DNA of 64,000 nt from Paragonimus westermani (Eukaryota; Platyhelminthes; Trematoda; Plagiorchiida; Troglotrematidae): NCBI GenBank assembly GCA_008508345.1, contig QNGE01000141.1, positions 300,119 to 364,118 of the forward strand. Direction: 5' to 3'. Made by a program: the position numbers and the translations under genes. The notes beneath the pieces were generated by a model. It was given only the letters and a program-made list of their open reading frames with translations. It was not told where the DNA came from and searched no databases. Numbering within the stretch: position 1 is the first letter of the stretch; every line of letters starts with the position of its first letter. Below, in pieces: positions 1 through 12,510 of this stretch.

Positions 1-1755
1 TTTGATTTCAGATGAAGTGGACCAACCACAGCACGGCATCTTTGCAGTTTGAACAGATATGCGTCAAACGTTCTTTGGGCCACTTATCTCCATTTCTTCT
101 TTAACCATTAACACTCTAAAGCCCTGTCAGCTCCTCAGCATAAACGTGACTTCTAGAAGATCTGCTGTGAGAACATTGTTTACAGAGGCAATCCGCTGGT
201 CCACCTAAGCACAGAACATGATCTAGCTCATGAAAAATTTTGTCTTTGGCCGATCGTAAACGATATCACTAGGTGGACTCACTCGCAGTGTGATTACGTG
301 ATCATACAGCAGCCAGATATTTGTAAATTAAAACGTATACGAAAAATATGCCATTATTAACGCATTATGAAACGTAGGCTGATCAAGATCAGGTGTTTGT
401 TCACTTTGCAAGCTGGCCCGATGAAATAGACGGTTGTTTGGCCAGTGGACATGGACTAGTTGCCAACATTCGGTTGCCCTCGATATCGAAGATATTTCGT
501 GCATCTACCATACTTAACCATATGTACCAGCATCTTGGGAAGTAGATCTCGACAGCAGGCATGAATTAACAGAAGCAAACTGTTTTGACGATATTGCTGC
601 GATCACGTCAAGCTTGATACGGAAGAACACTGCTTTGCTTTCTGTTTTCATTGTAGATTCAAGTAATGAAGACATGATGAGAACATTTCATGGCACTCAC
701 CGTCAACTCGCTGAATGGTGCCAACTATCCATCGGGCCATTCTGATCACCGGTGGTGGTGTGGAACACCGGTTATTCTTGCAAACAACCGGATGAAACCA
801 CCAGTATATGGATCAAATACCTAGTGTTGTCACCATACACACAATTTATGTAAAGGGGTACAGACTTCCAAGCGAAGGGTGACATTACCATCTTATTGCT
901 TAATCTTGTGGGCAACAAGTTCAGAAGACGAAGTTTACAGCCTCATGTAGCCTTCTTCATCTTGAAAATTGGGACTTGATGGGGAACAAGTACTAGACTA
1001 GTAATCAAACGGTGTACACTCAGTTCCCCCGGAAAACGGCCGCGACACCTCAATTTCGCATTTTTCTTATTAAAAACGCGTTGAAATCGGTTTTCAAACT
1101 GAACAGACGCAAAAGTGACTTGCTAACGGGGCAATATATTAAACAAGCTTTTTTGTTAGATTTCCTGTTCCTAAGTGCCGAACGAAAGCTCCCAGAAAGG
1201 TCATAATTGTGCAAAACCTGTATTTTGTCCTGAGATGCTTGTGCCTCCATCAATTATCTACTGAAACCATATCGTGCTCACTCTAGATTCGACCAATTTT
1301 TTTCAGTACACGCAATTCCTTTTACTAACGTCATTTTTACGACCTCTGAAGAAAATTTGTGTTTATCCTTCCCCATTTTTGAATCAGCACAAGTCCAGTG
1401 AGTTAGACATATTGACAGATAAAACCAGGAGAAGTAACCATCAATCAAAACAAATGAGGCTGTTGAATTCGTTCTTCGATTGTCAATTATTTGACGGAAC
1501 TCAGAATACCTCTACTGAGAGGTTTGTTTGTTATGTGTATCATAAATGACCACGAGCGTATGGTTCTTATATAAGCCGAATTTAAGCTACGTGTACTCTG
1601 TCTGTCCGTTCAAAAACAAATGTGCACTATCATGTTATTCACGACAGGCTGGCCATTACTGATGAGCAGTAGGAATTTTGCTTTCACCTAAGTTGTGCAG
1701 CATTCACAACTCAATGCAGTTATCACATTCTCAAAGAAATTCCATGCAGCTTCAT
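1..1755. other. No gene recognised
   Basis: No repeat or gene family is recognised here. Two short open stretches behind plausible 3' splice sites were seen: one right at the left edge (about 12-101, after a TTTGATTTCAG-like acceptor) and one at about 379-537. Both are too short and too ambiguous in frame to call. The longer open frames at 1012-1549 show no motif and overlap on both strands, which is typical of chance ORFs. Confidence 0.5.
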
Positions 1756-2083
1756 TCGTAGAGGAACTAGAGTCAAACTTCACTCTTGTTAGAGCTCGGT
1801 AGTAGTGCGTGTTTGTCAGAGTCGGAATATGAAATACTGGAACTAGAACTCTTGCCAAGCTTTCACAAAGTTGTAACGTACCAAGGAGTGTGGGAGCCGA
1901 GGGATGGCACTTCTTTGATGGTCGGGGATACAACAATCTGGAAAAATAATAACTGATAAGCAAAAGTCAGAGGACCGACAATTCGTGCAGACAACTTACA
2001 CGGTCGAATGCTCAAGTGACGTCAATCACAGGAAATACGGCTGCATTACGAAACAACGCTGTCGATCACTGCGCTATTGACAG
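1756..2083 (-). repeat. tRNA-derived SINE, old copy split by a ~200-bp insertion
   Basis: The segment 1756-1835 aligns in order with the body of the SINE at 5175-5340 (both carry an 'agagctcg...tagtgc' type core), and 2041-2083 aligns with the tRNA-like 5' end of that copy (the 'atcactgcgctattgac' A-box region). The two halves are contiguous in the reference copy but about 200 bp apart here. A later insertion, or an equivalent rearrangement, lies at about 1836-2040. The B box is badly decayed. Orientation is minus, judged from the A-box end being at the higher coordinate. Confidence 0.6.
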
Positions 2084-5000
2084 CAAATTAAACGTGAGTG
2101 AAGTATCGCATTTGAAGTCTCAGCCAAATCCGCTCATGATTGGTGCTCAGATTGCTCAGTAAAAGACGTAGTAACTGCCCTGTTAATTCCTATCAATGAC
2201 CCCACCTCTCTCTAATTCAAAGTTACAAAACAGATTAATTCGCCGGATAATATTTCGGTTATCATTAGTATTTTGGTTTCTCATAACTTGGCGACGACAG
2301 AGTGATTGAACCCAACGTAGTGCAGCCGTAGTTTACAGTACACAGTCATAAGAGGTTGTTTCATGAAAATACAATGGTAAACAACGAGCATTTGTTCTGA
2401 AAGTAAATTTGTGTGTGAAATACGCAACGAGAACAAAAGTGAAAGAGTAATCCTGCAGACCGCATACTTTTCCCATTAGTCATAATAATTGAAAGATTTT
2501 GGTATTGATATGTTCGCCGAGCTTGGCATTTAGGTTGTAAACGTTTCATCACCAAGCGAGGTGACATCATCAATGCGTGAGTGTTCGGCGTATAATTTTG
2601 AAATCCTCCCATCTAGTGGGGTGGTTATCAAGAAGATCTCCAGAATCTTCCCAGCTAAGACTTATGGTAATCTCGTCTGTGTGAGATTATTCGTTTTTCA
2701 CACTATAGAGGCTTGAATTTCTTGTTGGGCTATCAACTGAAATGTGGTCAGCATCAGCTCTTTATTCTCATACTCGCAACCCACGTGAATGTTTTGTGCC
2801 ACCTTTTGTCGTTAGCTCTGTTGAGAATTATTGGGTGTTGGCTGTTTCAATTCGCTTTGGGAACGGTGTTAAATACTTCCGTATTGTATCGTGAGTAGGC
2901 ATACTTCAACTAGTTGGCAAATTACTGTCGGTGTAATTATCAGTTTGTTCATCACAGTGATATGCATGCTAATGTAGCATTTAATACATCGATCCAACTG
3001 ATTGCGACTGTAACTCACAGCCTGCCTGTGGGTACCTGGTCAAACCTAGTGGTCGCCTAACTAGTTCAACATCAGAACCTTGCCAGTTAATGACGATAAA
3101 CACCAGCTTATCACTGGCGTGATAAGCCATGGCCACAGAATAATAAGAAATTTACAGAAATTAAACGGATGAGCATGAATTATATAACTGCTGACGCAAC
3201 GAACTGAGGTAACGGATTTTCCACAAGTGATTTAGTAACGCCGACAGTGTGATTTTTTACGCAAGTTTCCAGGACACATCATGTAATGTGTATAACGAAA
3301 AGGCTCAAATGTGTGATGCTTGTGTACTTAATCCAGAAGCAATTTGAGCTGAGCCGGTTCACTAGGATAACTTGTAATGTTGATCTAGGTATTCTTAGTT
3401 TAGCACAACTGATGGGAAGCGTCGAAGCAAAAGGTGCTTACAGATAACTTCACAGGATTTGGAGTCTTTCATAGTGTGGTCACACAAGACTAGACACTGC
3501 ATGCAGCTGACCTTACACAGGCAACTTGGAGATAGCTAACACATTTCCAGTTTACTGTACAAAGAAATGCACAAACAGCTGATAAGAAAAAAACTTAGTG
3601 CAATGACAGGTGAGCCTTCAGAGATCACATAACAACCACTGAAGAAATGGCGTGCATTCCAATCGTTTTAAATGGAGTATTGAATAGTTAGAAAACTGAA
3701 ATCAGAAAATACGAGTTTGGATGTGGTGTACTATGAAAAAGGTGGCGTACAGCACAAAGGAACTGGGTTTTGGTGGGCTACCATCACAATCAGTGGCAGT
3801 AGGAACTGACTCAAAAGAACTTTGCAGCGTAGCTGAATAAAAGATAAGACTTTGGTATAGCGGACCTAAAGAAAACGTTTCCACATGTAGCTTTCATAGA
3901 GGACTACAGAGACTTTTCTACATTAATACACAAAAGAGACTCTCTCAGCGAAGTTGGTCAATCTTCATTGCGAAGGTGCACCCTCAATGTCAGAGGAGGT
4001 GATAAGCGCGATCTTATCTCTTACAACATAACGGTCTGTGATGATTATACCGTAACGGTAGGTTGTGAGAAATGGGACTGAACGATGTCTGTGTCTCTTG
4101 TCCACAACAAAAAGGTATGGTTTCGCTGACAGGCAACTTAATGAACATCTCACTGAAAGAAAACGTTTAGGCTTATTTGTCGATAACAAAGCAGGTTAAC
4201 GACCAGGCCGAACAAACATGGGAACATTTCAGGAACAGCCTGCTCTGGCAAAGTTACTAATCCTATACTACCTTATTTGTGCCATTACACAGCCTTCATT
4301 TTTCATGACTTTTAATATCAAAAAAGCTTTTAAGCGCTTGATTACGAATTTGCAATACATGGGAAATCTCCCTAGTACAAGCAGTCTTTCGAACAATTAA
4401 GCTCTTTGCCTTCTTCCCACCTAATACTGGTATATTTCCCCTGTCACAAGAGATTGTGAACGTTGCATGTGCTTCCAGCCGCAATACAAGAGCCTTAACC
4501 TTGCGTTTTTTTGTAACCGCACCATAACGACAATCGCGATTTTGTTTGACCACACATAGTGCTCACTAGAATTAAAATCAGATCGAGAACAAAGCATTCT
4601 ACATCACTTTTACGGTTGAAATTTCTGAGTGTGGACATACTGGTGGTAGTCCGCCAGGTTGAATGTTTACCACCGACTACCTATTGGTTTTCGATCGATG
4701 AGGGGCATTTCAGTCGACACCACCAGTTAACCTTACCAGTGGACAACAACACTCCTGTTGTACTAGTTCACACCGACATGAATCTACTGAGTTGGTCAGT
4801 CAAAAAAACCTCGTATATTTAATTTTGTTCTACCGTTTTAGGGGCCAGAATCATCATCACTGTCGCTGCCATTGTCTAATGTGGAGTCAATCAACTGCTC
4901 TTGGGTGCCACCTGTGTGCTACTAGTGATGGCTGACCGGGCTCTGCACGAGACCGTTTATAGCAGAACGACCCAACAAATGTTGCTAACCATTCACATGA

Positions 5001-5174
5001 AATGACTTCACGATGAACGTGATAGTTACCTACGATACCATTTAACCATAAAAACTGCTTCCCATAAAAAACTATTGTGTGAATGAATCTCTAGCCCCCA
5101 CAATAACATCGTGCCGGCGTTGTCCCACAATCACACCTAAGACATCCGATGAACGATCCAATTGAAGCCTTCAC
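2084..5174. other. No gene recognised
   Basis: Open frames of 60-90 codons occur on both strands (for example 3965-4189 minus and 4559-4822 plus), but none shows a family motif. The region reads as ordinary intergenic or intronic sequence. Confidence 0.5.
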
Positions 5175-5340
5175 ATTCAGACAGATATTCCAGCCAGGCT
5201 CTTTTGAATAGAAGCACTAGACTCGAGTTTCGCTCTCATTGGAGCTCGTCATTAGTGCATATCCTTGCCACGGCCGGGATTTGAACTCCGGCCATTCCAA
5301 TCATGAAGCAACCGTGTTGACCACTGCGCCATTGACCTCA
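5175..5340 (-). repeat. tRNA-derived SINE, best-preserved copy
   Basis: Read on the minus strand, the copy begins with a tRNA-like head: 'TGGCGCAGTGGTCAAC' as the A box, then 'GGAGTTCAAATCCCGG' as the B box about 50 nt downstream, the spacing of an RNA polymerase III internal promoter. A body follows (GGCAAGGATATGCACT, GAGCTCCAATGAGAGCG, CCTGGCTGG) that recurs in the four other copies in the window. No poly(A) tail or clear target-site duplication was identified. By analogy with known tRNA SINEs it would be transcribed by Pol III and mobilised by a partner LINE; that part is family knowledge. Confidence 0.75.
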
Positions 5341-6521
5341 CAACAGGCACGCTCAACCACTCTCGCTTGTGAGCAGTGATCAAATGTGTGATAATCCACT
5401 TGAAAATAAATCAAATTCCCGACTACTAATCACCAATCGAAGTATCAGTGTGACGTTACTATCACTGGCATTAAAAGCGACAGTTATGCAACACGTTCGA
5501 CCTTACCGAGCACATTCATCGGTTGATAAGGTGCCAGTCAAGTATGCTTTATAATCGTTCTCAAGAATACATCATTCACTATATGGTTTGTTATTTGACT
5601 CTTTGAAACAAGTCAACTAACAAGCACGCCCAAGTAACATAGGCGCATTCTGATTGGGTCATCTGAAAACAATTTCTGCAAAGATACAGTAGCAGCCACT
5701 GTCCTAGAAATCCCGGACAGTGTTTTTGTAGCTGACAGGAGATAGCAGTTATTATTATTCGTCATACTGTGGGAGTGAACGAATGATCTGCATCGAGGAC
5801 TTTTACTGTGCCATCCGCAATGGGAAGGATAAACAAAATATTTTGCTATTTGAAATCAGGTTTCATAAATTTAGAAACGGTGACGCTTTCGGGACATAAA
5901 TTCAAGTCCCTTTCTATAAAACCACGCATCCACCGAACCGAAATCATTGACACGAAGATGTAGACTTGGTAGCAAACCACGGAACTGGTGTTGTCATTTG
6001 GTCGGAAAAAGCAGTTCAGCAGGTCAACAGTGCACAAAATAAACAACACAACCGCGGAAATCGAGTGAGACGCGAAGGTAACAACAAATATCGAGTGTTC
6101 CAAGTTCACTAAGGCTGTCAGAAACAGCTTATTTAGCGGTGGTTGTTCGGGAGTGCTGTGTGAGCCCGCTTTGTGATACATAAACATACGCATCTGAAAA
6201 CTCCAGGTTAAACAACAATGTCCAAAGATGATGTATTTGAAGAGTGAAAGCGACTGTTGGGGCTCATTTTGAAAATGTTCCATTTTCAACGCGCTGCAAG
6301 TTGTCTGACGATGTTTTCCATAAAAATCTGGAGTGCTCGTGGGCTTGATGCAACATTGGGAGAACACATATGATTCGCAACTTTATCCATTGGTGACACA
6401 ACTTTTCCGGGGCGAATCACAGTCGATTAGTTCACCAGACCGTATTGCCACCCTTACATTTGGAATTTAACTTACTGTTGTGTAGTCGGTTATTTGTTTA
6501 ATATCGAGTTGAACATTATTC
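5341..6521. other. No gene recognised; contains a 173-codon chance-like ORF
   Basis: The minus strand carries one of the two longest stop-free frames of the window (5846-6367, 173 codons). It is rich in Cys, Phe, Ser and His, has no recognisable domain, no convincing splice sites, and no conserved motif. I treat it as unproven. Confidence 0.4.
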
Positions 6522-6612
6522 ATTCTTGATTGCAGCCTTGGCAATCACAGACCTTCCAGCCAGCCCCTTTCCGATAAAAGCACTAGCTCGAGTCCCACTA
6601 TTGCTGAAGTTC
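6522..6612 (-). repeat. SINE 3' fragment
   Basis: On the minus strand this matches the 3' part of the same SINE family: a 'GCTTTTATCGG' region, 'GGGGCTGGCTGGAAGG' and then 'TCTGTGATTGCC' running to the end. The tRNA-like head is missing, so this copy is 5'-truncated or its head has decayed beyond recognition. It is useful because it preserves the 3' end better than the 5.2-kb copy. Confidence 0.6.
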
Positions 6613-7102
6613 AAATATAAGTCTAGCGGGCAATCGAATCAGCATGATTTGCGCCATTTTGTTTCAGTTGTCTTACTTTCTGCTTCCCTATTTTTCACTG
6701 AGCACACTGTCAACTCCTTGCCAACTGATCAAACACTGGAAGACTCCCACGAAGGAGACTAACCAGTATGTATACTTTCGTTCTCCAGTCTCTACGTTGG
6801 GTGTTACGTGTTACATAAACGTTCCTACCTGAATCCCGTTTCCGTCATCTGGCTTGCCTGTTACATAAGTAATGTTCAAACTGAAAGTAGCCCAGTATTT
6901 GCCTACGCAACACTAATTTGAAATATCGCCTAGAAGGCTCGAAAAACTCACTGATTTCGACCTGTTTGAAATCGGGGGGTTATTGAGTGCAGTTAACAGG
7001 CAGTAACTCACATTGAAACGACCGGACAACCTGATCATTACTGATATGCAAACTTGGATGGGAGTTCAGACATAACAATTCCGTCGTGCATGAGGTGAAG
7101 TC

Positions 7103-7200
7103 CATAGCCTGGTGATCACCACAGTTGCTGCGTGAAACCGTGGCTACTGTTCAAATCCCGGGCGTGGTAAGCATATGCAGTACTCAGGTGGGAGTAATTT
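7103..7200 (+). repeat. tRNA-derived SINE, 5' half
   Basis: Plus-strand copy with A-box-like 'CCTGGTGATCACCACAG', B-box 'CTGTTCAAATCCCGGG', then 'CGTGGTAAGCATATGCAGTA', matching the reference copy at 5175-5340 in the same order and spacing. The similarity fades after about 7200, so the 3' body is lost or truncated. Confidence 0.65.
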
Positions 7201-8272
7201 AAGTCTGCCAATTCTTTAAAGAAGGATCTGGCAGTAAAGTCTCTTTGAGTGAGAAGGTCGTTATCAGTCGTGAGTTATGTTTCACCTGAAATCTAAAAAT
7301 TGGATAATGTTTTGAATAAATCGAACCGCTTCTTTGTATCTGGTTTAGTTGTCTATTAGCTGGTAGGAGTCTATGGTGACAGTCATAATATATGGATAGC
7401 AGTCCACCCACAAACGATTCGGTGGGATGGCGGTTCATTTACACAAGCAATATTGACCAGTGTGTGTCAGCTGGTGAACTAACGAGCCATAGATTCTAAA
7501 TGGTGTTTTACAAAACGTCTGTTATATAATGTAATGGAGGCCAGAGCACGAACGAATGTTGAATTAAGTCAACCGCTTGACCTGCCGTCAACCTGTAATT
7601 TTGCCACTATATGCCCTTGACCTGACGATAAAAACCGCTGGTCACCTGCAGCCACTACGCAAAGCAAGTATAGGACAACATTTAGCGTATTTTTGGTAAT
7701 AGGACTTTCGGCCATGAAACGACGTCGCTGAAGAAACTATTTTTATATCAGACGTTTCCAAGACAGAAAACACGAGCAGCAAACACATCTTTGGCAGAAA
7801 AACAGACATCCAACTACACTTGGTGCTTGTCAACTGACCGCTTCGTATGAACTGGCACAGTCTTCGGAGAATACGTCACACAAATTCCACTTAGATATGT
7901 TTGGTTTTCAAGTACAGCGGGAGTTGAATGTGGAATAGGACACTCCTGCCCAAACGGTCCATGTCTGTAGATCATTCATGTGTCCAACCTACTCATAAAA
8001 AGACAGACTTTCTAGATTTATCGTTTCTTCGCTGAATGAGTAAACTATCCCCACTGAGTGCGGAAAGCAAGCAAGTTTCGTAGACTGGCCTTTTTCCCTC
8101 CAAAACAACATTTCATCGTCCTAATAGAAAATGAAACGAAAATGAGTGGCACCAGCATTGCTTGCTGTTGACATTATCAGCATGCAATCTGAGAACTATC
8201 CACCGAGTAGCAAAATTCCAGGGGTTCACACAGTGCGATTCAAGACCTGACAATAAACCAGTTGTATCTTAA

Positions 8273-8345
8273 CTCGCTAGTGCAGTGTGGTAACTCAGAA
8301 CGCAGCTTCAAACTCCGGCCACTAGCGTATAGATAAGGAACTCAG
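8273..8345 (+). repeat. SINE remnant, strongly decayed
   Basis: A-box-like 'CTAGTGCAGTGTGGTAAC' is followed by a B-box-like 'CTTCAAACTCCGGCC' and a trailing segment resembling the GGCAAGGATATGCACT block. The distance between the two boxes is about ten bases shorter than in the other copies, which would suggest an internal deletion. The call depends on the order of three short matches. Confidence 0.4.
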
Positions 8346-8761
8346 ATTGTTCGAAGGAGGAAAACAGGGAACGAGTTCACCTGAATCTTTCGGCATACAG
8401 GTTAGTTTGCTTGGAGTGAAGTGGCATTTTTCTTGACAGATTTGTCATGGATTTTTGGAAACGGTTCATGATTAAGGTGGAACAGGCCGACCAGTTAAGT
8501 AACCAAACACCTTTTAGACCAGATATAAAACGGACTCATTGTCATTGATCAATCACAGGTCAACAGTCTTAATTTCTCTCACCGACATTTGGCTCCTCGC
8601 CCGTAATTTCAGTTCGTGTTCAAAGTCATAAATAGTTCATGATCTCGCTGGCTACCGCTAGCTATTTGGTTAACACACAGTTATATGGCAGGTGTGACGT
8701 GCAGTATCATTGATACTTGGGGTGACAGATCCACGTTTGTACAATTACCGAGTCAATAAAA

Positions 8762-9812
8762 ATTTTGTCCACGGCTTTTCGTCACAGCAGAAGACAGACA
8801 GATTGATGGGGTAGCTATGGGTAGCTTGCTCGGCCTTATTCTGGCAGATACTTTCGTAACAAAACTTGAGCAACAAGTGACAGGACAGTTATCTTCTGTG
8901 CAGCTATACAAGCGATATGTCGATGATATTCCTCTCGTCGCACACAATCAACTGCAAGTACAGAGCTTAATTGATCGGATGAGTTCTTTGCACCCAAACT
9001 TACATTTCAGTTTGGAAGGCGAGAATCAAAACAGCTTACAATTTCTGGATATAGGCACCAAGAGAAATGCAGATGGCTCGATTCAACAAAGCGTCCATCG
9101 CAAGAGCATTTGGACAGGTCAGGGTCTGCATGTTGAAAGCTTTGTTCCCCGATCCTGCAAACAAAGTTTGGTGCGCACTTTGTTTGATCGGGCCAGGTGT
9201 ATCTGCTCTGAAGATACTGTTCACGAAGAGATGGCTTAGTAAGAGACCGCCTTACAACTAAACAGTTACCCTAAGCCGCTTATTGCAAGATTTAAACAGC
9301 CCATTAACACAGAAATTCGACCCCACACAGTGTCCAAAAGCCGGTATTTCTTCGTCTTCCCTTCAAGGATGACGATGTATGCCAATTTATTCACCGTCGT
9401 CTGGTTAGTTCTATTTCGAGAACATACAATCCAGTGGTTTCAATGATTCTGTTCAGAACATTCCGGATTCCGACACCCTGTGTGAAACAACCGGTACCCG
9501 AGTCAGCCAAATCCAACCATATCTATGAATATCGATGTAGATGCGGAGCATCATGCATAGGCAGGACTGAGCGCCAGTCGCGAACCAGGGTCACGGAACT
9601 CATCCCGAAGTGGGTACAGAAACAGACGTCACAGCCTCGCACAGAAACAAGGAGTCCGCATCGTCTATTGCGCGTCATGTTTTAATGATGCAACACCAAA
9701 AGGATTCTACAACGACATTTCGCGTTATCTACTCAACATCACACAGGCGAACACTGCGCTATGCCGAAGCGATTGCATTTCGAAAGTTCAAACCCGTGTT
9801 GTGTTCAGTAAC
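8762..9812 (+). pseudogene. Penelope-like element 1: truncated RT plus GIY-YIG endonuclease
   Basis: Remnant of a Penelope-like retroelement polyprotein, which in intact copies reverse-transcribes element RNA and nicks target DNA. The frame opens inside the RT domain with RQIDGVAMGS, the PLE RT box just before the catalytic site, then KRYVDD (catalytic aspartates at 8916-8927), FLDIGTKRNADGSI and a VHRKSIWTGQ thumb-side block. A stop at 9237-9239 ends this frame. The linker continues in other frames (YPKPLIARF, then FKDDDVCQFIHRRLVSS near 9370), and the GIY-YIG endonuclease appears as IYEYRCRCGASCIGRT near 9512-9560, with the second Tyr of the motif replaced by Cys. The C-terminal piece (TLRYAEAIAFRKFKP) runs to about 9810 in yet another frame. 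At least three frame changes and the missing N-terminal half make it non-functional. Confidence 0.9.
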
Positions 9813-10026
9813 AACTGTTTGTAGGGTTGTCGCTACTTTGGTAGTGACAACGGTTGTGCACTCTGACAATTGGTTGTTTCTGGTATTTGTTTGCTTTCTC
9901 ATACTGATAGATAAATGGTCTGTTGTATGCACTCGTAAAGATACAGCGGAATTTGTCCGGACATGAATCGTGCAATATCAGCCTACTGTCTTTATTCAAA
10001 TTTTTGACGGGAAAAGAATGTTTCAA

Positions 10027-10180
10027 ATATTGTGATGTTACCCTTTCGTTTACTCCCATCAGTCACAAACATAAAACATGCCAGTCACATACAGCATACA
10101 GAGAAGTGCAATCCGTGACTAGACACGCCCACAAACACATCAAGTATTATGAAATCATGACCATGGCAACGCGATAGGTT
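10027..10180 (+). repeat. Left arm of ~154-bp inverted repeat beside PLE-1
   Basis: The reverse complement of this segment aligns over its whole length with 10261-10418, with long shared blocks such as TGGTCATGATTTCATAATAC and CTTGATGTGTTTGT, and a shared GTGACTGATG block at the outer end. By eye the arms are roughly 80% identical. The arms lie 3' of the PLE-1 endonuclease remnant, where PLEs carry LTR-like repeats that may be inverted, so this is probably a pLTR pair or the head of a second copy. Confidence 0.85.
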
Positions 10181-10260
10181 AATTCAACCCCTTTTGTGCA
10201 CACAACGTCGGCTGGTTAGTTCGGATACTCCGAAACTATGTACACAAATGTGGCTGAGGT

Positions 10261-10418
10261 AACCTATCAGGTTGCTATGGTCATGATTTCATAATACTTG
10301 ATGTGTTTGTATGCTTGCCTAATCACTGATTGTCCTTCTCTGTATTATGTATGTGACTAGCGTGTTTTGTGTTCGTGACTGATGAGAATAAACGAAGTGA
10401 TACCACACTGCAATATAT
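10261..10418 (-). repeat. Right arm of ~154-bp inverted repeat beside PLE-1
   Basis: Inverted partner of 10027-10180, separated by an 80-bp spacer (10181-10260) that matches neither arm. The arm diverges most at its outer end after about 10395. The divergence of the arms indicates the duplication is old and is not being homogenised. Confidence 0.85.
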
Positions 10419-12510
10419 ATTTTTCTGCTTTAATATAATTACTTGAGATGCCAGGTTGATAGACCACGTCTATGTTTTATCATCAGACGTCATCAGACAA
10501 GAATGTGTTGAACCATGTGACCTTAAACCAGCATACATTTCGATCAAGCGAACGCATGTATTTCTGTCCGTAGTTAGTTAACGTTCATTCACAAATTTTG
10601 GCTACGTGACCGGACATTTTGCACCATCACACAGTGTCCGTAGTCCGGCGCAATGGTCTTGTCTCTGCTCCCACCCTGATTGCAGCGATGTTTTGCGTAC
10701 TGTCTTAAAAAAAGTTGAAAATAATTTGGTTTGAACTCGTCGGTATCGGAATTGGAAACCGGGTTCGGTCTGTCAAGTCCACATTTCATGCAAGACAGAT
10801 AGCAGCCGCAGTAGTACACCTAAAAAGAGTTCACCAAAGCAATGAATATGCTGTAGGCTATTTTTCGGGTCAACTGGCTCCATTGCATGGAATATTGTAA
10901 TGCCGTCTGAGTCTAGCCGCAAGTTGACGTGTTGACTACGATTCCCCATGAGCGCTTGGATAGCAATGAGGTTGGCATCAGCTTATGACTATGCACTAAA
11001 AAACTCGCTTCACTCTTCCATTCGGGAGCGGAAACCAGAACATGAATATCTTGAGACCCACCGTTGTTCGACGAACAGAGACAGGGACGCTAAGTACCCG
11101 TTCGCCGGCCTAGATTAGACGTGAAAACGGTGCGGCTTTCGTCGTTTCATACAGGCATTGACCAAGTTTTCAAGTAACAAATATGAATGATGCATTGTGC
11201 CCCTGGTGTTCTTGGACAGTTATTCAATCAGACCTCGTATGTAAAATTTAATAAATATTGCTAATTCATCAAATAACTTACTTATTGAACTAGCTAAAGT
11301 TCCATCAAGTTGCTCACAAAAGTAATCGGATAAATTAGTGAAATGGTGGATCACGCTTTCTTCACAGAAAAGGCGACGGTAACGTACTCATACAGAGCTT
11401 AGCGAGTAAGTTCTTCTCTCGTAGCAAGAGCGAACAGCCTGTGCATGATTGTGATGCTTTGAAAAGTGTACAACCTGACACATGGACAACCACCAATGGG
11501 GAGTTCGTCATTTTTAACCAAAGCATCAAGTGCCAATGTTGCTGATACTGTCGTCCGCTTAGAATAACCGTATATTTTAAGGTGACATGTTGCACTGATA
11601 GGGAAAAATGTATGTCGTCTCACAACAAAAATACCGCCTCATTCTGGGCTAACTTCGCGGAATTTCTGATGCACGGGGTATGGTTTTGAGTCAGAAATGG
11701 TTGCGGCAGATACAGTGGATCCGTTCGAACCGCGATTTATCGCAAACGGATATTCCTGAAATCTTTCTCAAACGGACGGAAACTAGTATATGATGCACGC
11801 ATCTACAAACGGTATAGAACACAATTTCTAAGACAGTACTTTTGTATATCAGGTCCGACCTGCGAAGTATAAATGCTGAAGCCGACCCATCCGCCACTTC
11901 TGTAAAACTGAAGGGCCTTACGTATTTTTGGTCAACCACATGCGTGCAACCTCAAGTCGCAAAATACCCAAGGATGAAATTTATAGACAATCAAATTAAG
12001 GGGGACAGAACCAAAACATAATCAACATATCAGTTATGTGCCTCAACCGTAAGCACCTATGTTTGAAGGAATGGAAAATGAAACTTCCATTAGCTGCAAC
12101 AGATAGATTACCTGACTGCCTGATAGAATCTTGACGCACGTGAACGAGTAAATGCTGTGCTCACCTACTATGAAAAGCCATTTGTGTCGGCTGTTTGACA
12201 ATTGGTCTGACCAGAAGTTTAAGTGTTTATTGCGTTCCAATTTTTAAACTCAGTCCACTGGCTATACACAAGGCTGCCCTTAGTAAACGTACCTAAACAC
12301 GGACAGTGCTGACAACAATACCGATTGACAATTGACGTAGGGCAAGTTTTTAGATGCGCATCATTTCTCACAGTTCCTTGGTCGCCCACGACGTTTCCGG
12401 CTCAAAACCAATCATGACAGATAATGAACAACCGAAGAAACACAAACAGTTCATCAAACAATGTCTGTGAATTAAAGTAATCCGTACGCGTGAATTCCTG
12501 TGTAACTTAC
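10419..12510. other. No gene recognised
   Basis: Several 60-80 codon frames lie on both strands (for example 10715-10900 plus and 11691-11939 minus). Alternative frames over the same bases look equally peptide-like, so none is called. Confidence 0.5.

Noticed and set aside
5846..6367. 173-codon minus-strand ORF as a protein-coding gene
   Set aside because: No domain, no convincing start or splice context, and an unusual Cys/Phe/His/Ser-rich composition. Length alone is not enough in a 64-kb six-frame search.
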